Origin: JAAXGX01 sp965203565
Lineage (GTDB): Bacteria; Acidobacteriota; Vicinamibacteria; Vicinamibacterales; UBA8438
NCBI GenBank assembly: GCA_965203565.1
Contig: OZ241896.1
Location: 248,001 to 312,000 of the forward strand
Direction: 5' to 3'
DNA length: 64,000 bases
Positions 58,727 through 64,000 of this stretch are shown here, piece by piece. Both the position numbers and the translations under genes were made by a program. The notes under the pieces are model-generated. The model was not told the origin of the DNA. It made no database searches and saw nothing but the letters and a program-made list of their open reading frames with translations. Position 1 is the first letter of the stretch, and each line of letters opens with the position of its first letter.

Positions 58727-60499
58727 CTACGCCGTCGCAAGCTCGGGCGTACGCTCCGGGGCCCGCTCGGGCGGCGCGTCGTGCGCCTGCGCGCCGGGCG
58801 GCAGGTCGCCCGCATCCGCGCGGAGGTGCTTCCAGTAGTTCGGCTTGATCGAAGCGAGCAGCTCGGCGCGGCTCTTCACCTCGATCGGGCGTCCCTCGTA
58901 GAGTTTGCCGATCCCGTACAGCATCCGCTCCGGCAGCGCGCTGCAGAACATCATCATCGGCCAGGTGAAGTGCGGGCCGTTCGTCTTGCGGAGCCGCAGC
59001 GCCCACAGCGCCACCCCCCCGAGCTTGAACGAGGCCGGTCCCCACCAGCTGTAGAGGCCCGGCCGCATGTTCATCTTCCAGCAGCGCAGGATGAGCTGCC
59101 ACTGCAAGCGGCTGAGGTCCCGGGTCTCCTTGACGCCTTCGCCGTGCTCCATCCGGGTCCCTTCGAGCGGCGTGAAGACCGACGGCACCAGGAAACCGAA
59201 CAGCCCGCGGCGCTCCATCTCGTAGATCAGGTCGAGCGTGGCCTTCACGTCCTCGTCGGTTTCGCCCGGGTTGCCGACCATCAGCGTCAGCATCGGGAAC
59301 CAGTTGTTCCGGTTCAGCGCCTCCAGCCCCCGGATGACGACGCTCTGCCAGTCGTCGATGCTGAACGGGACCCCCTTGCTCGGCATCACCTGCCGGGCCA
59401 TCCGCGCCGACCCGGTTTCGAGGCCGATCAGCGGGACGAGCGCCTTCCCTTCCGGATGCGAACTCAGGCGCTTGAGGTGGATCGGGCTCCGCGGGAGCAG
59501 GATGGCCGTCAACTGTTCGATCAGCACCGGATCCACCACCGCCGGCGCCATCGTCGAGTGGCTGAGCACGTGCTGCTCGACCCCCGGCGTCTCCACGACG
59601 CTGCGGTACAGATCGACCAGCGCCTCGCGGTTCGGGAAGAAGAACGGGGTGTCCGTCCGGACCTGTCCCCAGATGAACATGTCCTCGGTCGCCAGCGAGA
59701 TCTGCTTGTTGCCGTTCGCCACGTTGGCGCGGACCGCTTCGAGGATCCCGTCCTTCGGCAGGTCGATCTGCGGGTTGAGGTCGGGCACGCAGAACTGGCA
59801 CCGGCGGCCGCACCCGGTGGTCATCTCGACGACGCCGAACGTCGTGGGCCGGTCCGGAAACAGGATCGTGCGGCGGTCGGTCGGATGGGCGACCTCCACC
59901 TGCTGCGGCAGATCTTCCCCCTCCATCGCGCGCCGGAACAGCTCGATCGTCTCGGCCGACTCGCTCCGGCCGTCGATGACGCAGTCGATGCCGAGCCGCT
60001 CGTACGAGTTCGTCTGGGTGATCTGCCAGCTTCCCGACCCGCCCAGGATCACCTTGAACGACTCCCGCTGCGGATTCCGTCGGATGGCGTCGAACATCCT
60101 GCCCGCGTAGTGCGAGTTGATCGGCTCGCGCGAGCTGCCGAAGATCGACGTGTACACCCCCGCCGCGAACGTCACCCCCAGCGGGTTGTGGGTGGAGACG
60201 GCGACGATCCGCGTCTCCGGCCCGATGAACCGGTCGATGTCGTCCGGATAGCAGACCACCACGGCGTCGCGGCCGAACGCATCGGCCATCACCCGCTCGA
60301 GCACCCGCAGTCCGGCCGGCGCCGCCTGCGCCGAACCGTCGTCGAATCGCTTCACGTTCCGCCACTCCGGGTACTTCCTGTCCATCACCCATTCCATCCA
60401 GATCGGGATGGACGCCATCCCCATCTGGATGAAGTACCCGGCGTGATCGATCATCTCCGTGAACGGCGCGGTCAGAACGATCGGTGTGCCCCGCTGCAT
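58727..60499 (-). CDS. Cobalamin-binding-domain-like radical SAM protein
   Basis: 590 residues. A B12-binding-like N-terminal domain (about 1-200) is followed by a radical SAM core with the cluster motif CGRRCQFC at Cys230/234/237, and the typical LMVGNPGETDEDVKATLDLI. The C-terminal part is long and Trp-rich (CWKMNMRPGLYSWWGP). Such class B-like proteins include methyltransferases and ring-forming enzymes, but no specific product can be assigned. It diverges from the aminotransferase gene; the first 77 bases between them hold both promoters. Ten bases separate it from the truncated S9 gene. Confidence 0.85.
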   Translation of the reverse strand: MQRGTPIVLTAPFTEMIDHAGYFIQMGMASIPIWMEWVMDRKYPEWRNVKRFDDGSAQAAPAGLRVLERVMADAFGRDAVVVCYPDDIDRFIGPETRIVAVSTHNPLGVTFAAGVYTSIFGSSREPINSHYAGRMFDAIRRNPQRESFKVILGGSGSWQITQTNSYERLGIDCVIDGRSESAETIELFRRAMEGEDLPQQVEVAHPTDRRTILFPDRPTTFGVVEMTTGCGRRCQFCVPDLNPQIDLPKDGILEAVRANVANGNKQISLATEDMFIWGQVRTDTPFFFPNREALVDLYRSVVETPGVEQHVLSHSTMAPAVVDPVLIEQLTAILLPRSPIHLKRLSSHPEGKALVPLIGLETGSARMARQVMPSKGVPFSIDDWQSVVIRGLEALNRNNWFPMLTLMVGNPGETDEDVKATLDLIYEMERRGLFGFLVPSVFTPLEGTRMEHGEGVKETRDLSRLQWQLILRCWKMNMRPGLYSWWGPASFKLGGVALWALRLRKTNGPHFTWPMMMFCSALPERMLYGIGKLYEGRPIEVKSRAELLASIKPNYWKHLRADAGDLPPGAQAHDAPPERAPERTPELATA

Positions 60500-60577
60500 G
60501 GACGATGCTCCCAGGATGCCCTCCCGCCGAATGGTGGAGAATGTATCACGAACGCCGCCGCGTTCCCGTCAGAGCGC

Positions 60578-61771
60578 ATGTTCTCGTCCCGCATACCGGC
60601 CGACCTCGCCCCCAACCGGATAGCGCGCGCCGCCGCCCGCCTCCGGGCCGGGCGGACCGATCTGATCGACCTGACCGAATCGGACCCTGCACGGGCGGGG
60701 CTGGCGCCGCCGGATGCGCGGCTGCTCCTGCTCGATCCGGAAGACCGGGCGCGCCGGCCGGCGCCGCTCGGCCTGCCGGCCGCCCGCGAAGCGGTCGCGG
60801 CGCACCTGTCGCGTCCCGGCCGCACCGTGGCGCCGGAGCAGGTGGCGCTGACCGCGAGCACCAGCGAGGCGTACGGCTACCTGTTCAAGCTGCTGTGCGA
60901 CCCCGGCGACGCGGTGATGACGCCCCGGCCGAGCTATCCGCTGTTCGAGCATCTGACCCGGCTCGAAGCGGTCCGCGCGACGCCGTACGCGCTCGGTTTC
61001 CACGGCCGGTGGGAGATCGATCTCGGCGGCCTCCGGCGCGGCCTGACCGCGCGCACGCGGGCGGTCCTGCTGGTGAACCCGAACAACCCGACCGGCTCGT
61101 TCGTGTCGGCGGGCGAGCTCGACGCGGTGGTGGCGCTGTGCCGCGAGCACGGCTTGGCGCTGATCGCCGACGAGGTGTTCGGCGCGTATCCGCTGGACGG
61201 CGCCGCTCCCGGCCCGAGCGTGCTCGACCGGCCGCAGGAGGTGCTGACGTTCAGTCTCGGCGGTCTCTCGAAGGCGGTCGGCCTGCCGCAGCTCAAGCTG
61301 GCGTGGGTGGTGGCCGGCGGTCCCCGGCCGGCGGTCGACCGGGCGCTGGCCGGACTGGAGCTGATCGCCGACACGTACCTGTCGGTCGCCGCGCCGGTGC
61401 AGACCGCGGCGCGCACGCTGCTCGAGACGGGGGCGGAGACGACCGCGCGGATCGCGGCGCGGGTGCGGACCAACTACGCAGTGATCCGGCGGATCGCCGA
61501 ACGCCATCCCGCCGTCCGTCTCCTGCCGGCCGACGGGGGATGGAGCGCCGTGGCGCGGGTCCCGGCGACCCGGCCGGAGGAGACGGTCGTGCTCGACCTG
61601 CTCGAACGCGGCGGCGTCCTGGTTCACCCCGGCTATTTCTTCGACTTCCCGCACGAGGCGTTCCTCGTCGTGAGCCTGCTTCCCGACCCGGCTGCGCTCC
61701 GCGCCGGCGTCGAGCGGGCGCTCGCGTGCGCTTCCGGCGCCGGCGGCGGGAGCGGCCCCGGCGAAAGATGA
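60578..61771 (+). CDS. Class I/II pyridoxal-phosphate aminotransferase
   Basis: 397 residues from ATG at 60578. Fold type I PLP enzyme: NPNNPTGSF near residue 165 for substrate and cofactor contact, LIADEVFGAYPLDG with the conserved Asp and Tyr, and SLGGLSKAVGLPQLKLAW with the Schiff-base Lys232. Resembles alanine/aspartate-type aminotransferases. The ATG of the following FAD-SelD gene overlaps its stop. Substrate unknown. Confidence 0.9.
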   Translation: MFSSRIPADLAPNRIARAAARLRAGRTDLIDLTESDPARAGLAPPDARLLLLDPEDRARRPAPLGLPAAREAVAAHLSRPGRTVAPEQVALTASTSEAYGYLFKLLCDPGDAVMTPRPSYPLFEHLTRLEAVRATPYALGFHGRWEIDLGGLRRGLTARTRAVLLVNPNNPTGSFVSAGELDAVVALCREHGLALIADEVFGAYPLDGAAPGPSVLDRPQEVLTFSLGGLSKAVGLPQLKLAWVVAGGPRPAVDRALAGLELIADTYLSVAAPVQTAARTLLETGAETTARIAARVRTNYAVIRRIAERHPAVRLLPADGGWSAVARVPATRPEETVVLDLLERGGVLVHPGYFFDFPHEAFLVVSLLPDPAALRAGVERALACASGAGGGSGPGER

Positions 61772-64000
61772 ACGGCGCCCGCGGCCCGGCGCTCAAGGAC
61801 CTCGTGCTGATCGGGGGCGGGCACAGCCACGTCATCGTCCTCAGGCGGCTGGGGATGCGGCCGGTCCCCGGCCTCCGGGTGACGGTGATCGCGCGCGACG
61901 TCCACACGCCGTACTCCGGCATGCTGCCGGGGCTGATCGCCGGGCATTACGGTTTCGACGACGTCCACGTCGATCTGGACCCGCTGTCCGGCTTCGCGAA
62001 CGCCCGCCTGTACCATGACGAAGCGGTCGGCCTGGACCTGCCGAACCGGACGGTGCGGTGCCGGAACAGGCCGCCGGTCCCGTACGACGTGCTCTCGATC
62101 GACGTCGGCGCCACCCCGGCGATCAACGCCGCCGGCGCCGGGGACCACGCCGTGCCGCTCAAGCCGATCGCCACGCTGGTCGAGCGGTGGGAACGACTCA
62201 AGGCGCGCGTCCGGGAGGCGCCGCGGGCGCTCCGGATAGGCGTGGTCGGGGCGGGGGCGGCCGGCGTCGAGATCGTTCTGGCGGCGCAGCACGCGCTCGG
62301 GCGCCTGCTGGCCGAGGACGGCCGGGCCGCCGAAGAACCGGCCTTCCATCTGTTCAGCGCCGCCGACCGCATCCTGCCTGCGCACAACCGCGGCGCGCGC
62401 GCCCGGTTCGCGCGGGTGCTCCGGGCGCGCGGCGTCGAGGTCCACGTCGGGGCGCGCGTCGAAGCGGTCCGGCCCGGCGCCGTCGTGGTCGAGGGGGGAA
62501 CGGCCTGCGAACTGGACGAAGTGATCTGGGCGGCGGAGGCCGGCGCGCCGCCGTGGCCGGCCGAGGCCGGGCTCGACGTCGACGAACGGGGCTTCATCCG
62601 GGTCGCCGCCACGCTCGAGTCGACCTCCCATGCCGGGGTGTTCGCCGCCGGCGACGTCGCCGCCGTCGTGGACCACCCCCGCGAGAAGGCCGGCGTGTTC
62701 GCCGTTCGTCAGGGACCGCCGCTCGACGCCAACCTGCGGCGCGCCGTGCGGGGCGAGCCGCTCGAACCGTTCAGACCGCAGCGCCGCTTCCTGAGCCTGA
62801 TCAGCGCCGGCGACCGGTACGCCGTGGCGTCGCGCGGGCGGTGGTCGCTCGAAGGCCGGTGGGTGTGGGCCTGGAAGGACCGGATCGACCGGCGCTTCAT
62901 GGCCCGGTTCAGCAACCTCCCGGAGATGGCCTCCGGCGGCGACGCCGCCCCCGACGAACGCAGCCTCGTCCGTCTCGCGCCGCCGGAGACCGTCCGCCAG
63001 TTCACGAATGCCGCCATGCGGTGCGCGGGCTGCGGCTCGAAGGTCGGCGCGACGCTGCTCGACCGGGTGCTCTCGCGCCTCTCCCCGTACCGGAGCGGCG
63101 ATGTCGTGGCCGGACTCGAAGCGTTCGACGACGCCTCGGTCGAGCGCGTCCCGCCCGGCCTGGTCGCCGTCCGGACGGTCGATGCGTTCCGCGCGATCGT
63201 CGACGACCCGTACCTGTTCGGCCGGATCGCGGCCAATCACTGCCTCGGCGACGTCTACGCGATGGGCGCCGAGCCGCGGACGGCGCTGGCGATCGTCACC
63301 ATCCCGCCGGCGCCCGACGCCAAGATGGAGGCGCTGCTGCACGACCTGCTCGCCGGCGTCGTCGAGACGCTCAACGCGGCGGAGACGACGCTGGTGGGAG
63401 GCCATACGGCCGAAGGCGCCGAGATCACCCTGGGTCTGTCCCTGAGCGGTGTGGCCGACCCGGCGCGCGTGCTCCGCAAGAGCGGCATGCGGCCGGGAGA
63501 TCGACTCGTTCTGACCGCGCCGATCGGCACGGGGACGTTGTTCGCCGCGCGGATGCGGCGGAAGGCGAAGGGGCGCTGGATCGACGCCGCCGTCCGGTCG
63601 ATGCTGCGGTCGAGCCGCGCCGCCGCGGCGTGCCTCCGCGAGCACGGGGCCGACGCGTGCACCGACGTCACCGGTTTCGGGCTGCTCGGGCACCTCCTCG
63701 AGATGGCCCGCGCGTCGGACGTGGACGCCCGCCTGACGCTCCCGGCGGCGCCGATCCTCGCCGGCGCGCGCGAGACGGTCGCGCAAGGGTTGCTCAGCTC
63801 GCTGCACCCGCACAACGAGCGGCTGGGCCGCGCGGTCGTCAACGCCGGCGAGGCCGCCGCGGCGCCGATCTATCCGATAGTCTTCGACCCGCAGACGGCC
63901 GGCGGCCTGCTCGCCAGCGTGCCGCCCGACCGCGCCGCCCCGTGCCTGCGCGCGCTGCGGTCCCTGGGCTACGATCGCGCGGCCGCCGTCGGCGCGGTCG
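61768..64000 (+). CDS. selD: FAD/NAD-dependent oxidoreductase fused to selenide, water dikinase SelD (3' cut by window edge)
   Basis: 744 codons are present and the frame is still open. Residues 1-390: a pyridine-nucleotide-disulfide oxidoreductase with LVLIGGGHSHVIVLRRLG, GVVGAGAAGVEI and GVFAAGDVAA nucleotide-binding motifs, the TIGR03169 type always found N-terminal to SelD. From about 415: SelD with active-site Cys419-x2-Cys422-x2-Lys425 (CAGCGSK), matching the catalytic Cys-x2-Lys of selenophosphate synthetase, with Cys rather than selenocysteine. SelD makes selenophosphate for selenocysteine tRNA and 2-selenouridine. Roughly 10-25 residues appear to be missing at the end. Starts inside the aminotransferase stop (ATGA). 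Confidence 0.93.
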   Translation, partial: MNGARGPALKDLVLIGGGHSHVIVLRRLGMRPVPGLRVTVIARDVHTPYSGMLPGLIAGHYGFDDVHVDLDPLSGFANARLYHDEAVGLDLPNRTVRCRNRPPVPYDVLSIDVGATPAINAAGAGDHAVPLKPIATLVERWERLKARVREAPRALRIGVVGAGAAGVEIVLAAQHALGRLLAEDGRAAEEPAFHLFSAADRILPAHNRGARARFARVLRARGVEVHVGARVEAVRPGAVVVEGGTACELDEVIWAAEAGAPPWPAEAGLDVDERGFIRVAATLESTSHAGVFAAGDVAAVVDHPREKAGVFAVRQGPPLDANLRRAVRGEPLEPFRPQRRFLSLISAGDRYAVASRGRWSLEGRWVWAWKDRIDRRFMARFSNLPEMASGGDAAPDERSLVRLAPPETVRQFTNAAMRCAGCGSKVGATLLDRVLSRLSPYRSGDVVAGLEAFDDASVERVPPGLVAVRTVDAFRAIVDDPYLFGRIAANHCLGDVYAMGAEPRTALAIVTIPPAPDAKMEALLHDLLAGVVETLNAAETTLVGGHTAEGAEITLGLSLSGVADPARVLRKSGMRPGDRLVLTAPIGTGTLFAARMRRKAKGRWIDAAVRSMLRSSRAAAACLREHGADACTDVTGFGLLGHLLEMARASDVDARLTLPAAPILAGARETVAQGLLSSLHPHNERLGRAVVNAGEAAAAPIYPIVFDPQTAGGLLASVPPDRAAPCLRALRSLGYDRAAAVGAV

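Overview
This is a GC-rich bacterial chromosome segment. The 16S rRNA gene, the large Oar-type TonB-dependent receptor, the DUF1592/DUF1552 pair and the S9, M28 and M64 exported peptidases all point to Acidobacteriota, probably a Vicinamibacteria-like lineage. That placement is inferred from reading the sequence and was not checked by a database search.

Layout. 0-12.4 kb: end of a DUF1592-type gene and a DUF1552 gene, a CAU tRNA, queA, a TonB-dependent receptor, glcE-glcD, an M64 peptidase, a membrane protein and a GGDEF protein. 12.4-18.15 kb: a complete rRNA operon on the minus strand (16S, tRNA-Ile, tRNA-Ala, 23S, 5S) with promoter, processing stems and a terminator-like hairpin. 18.2-30.4 kb: a tightly packed minus-strand cluster running M16 peptidase, MBL hydrolase, purB, purS, purQ, purL, purF, a HEAT-repeat protein, purM, purN, tyrS. 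It covers FGAR formation from GAR (purN), the three-subunit FGAM synthetase, AIR synthesis, the first committed step and adenylosuccinate lyase. 30.4-33 kb: rlmN and mtaB, convergent and overlapping. 33-39.3 kb: a sigma54-type activator with a TPR-like sensor region, followed by an exported protein, a NIPSNAP protein and a quinoprotein. 39.3-47.2 kb: a gene remnant, a DASS transporter, two hydrolases, gltX-glnS and sufT. 47.3-52.3 kb: CDP-alcohol phosphotransferase, GtrA, an SRPBCC-like protein, an ECF sigma/kinase pair and an RRM protein. 52.8-64 kb: M28 peptidase, SGNH hydrolase, cytochrome c, GlcG, thioredoxin, a truncated S9 peptidase, a radical SAM protein, an aminotransferase and a FAD-SelD fusion cut by the window edge.

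The most unusual signal is a family of four nearly identical 158-160 bp elements at 9.0, 32.9, 48.0 and 52.3 kb. They have terminal inverted repeats (CAGCCCGTGGTG...), flanking 4-bp direct repeats in three of four cases (CTAC, TCTA, TTGA), and an internal hairpin with a compensatory base-pair change. They look like non-autonomous miniature inverted-repeat transposable elements (MITEs). All lie in the same orientation and sit exactly at gene borders, where they supply a stop codon, a 5' leader or a shared intergenic region. No transposase is present in the window.

Decay is also visible: an S9 peptidase without its catalytic domain, a fragment resembling the C-terminus of a DUF4143 ATPase, and a possible outer-membrane beta-barrel tail. 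No CRISPR array, prophage or complete insertion sequence was seen.
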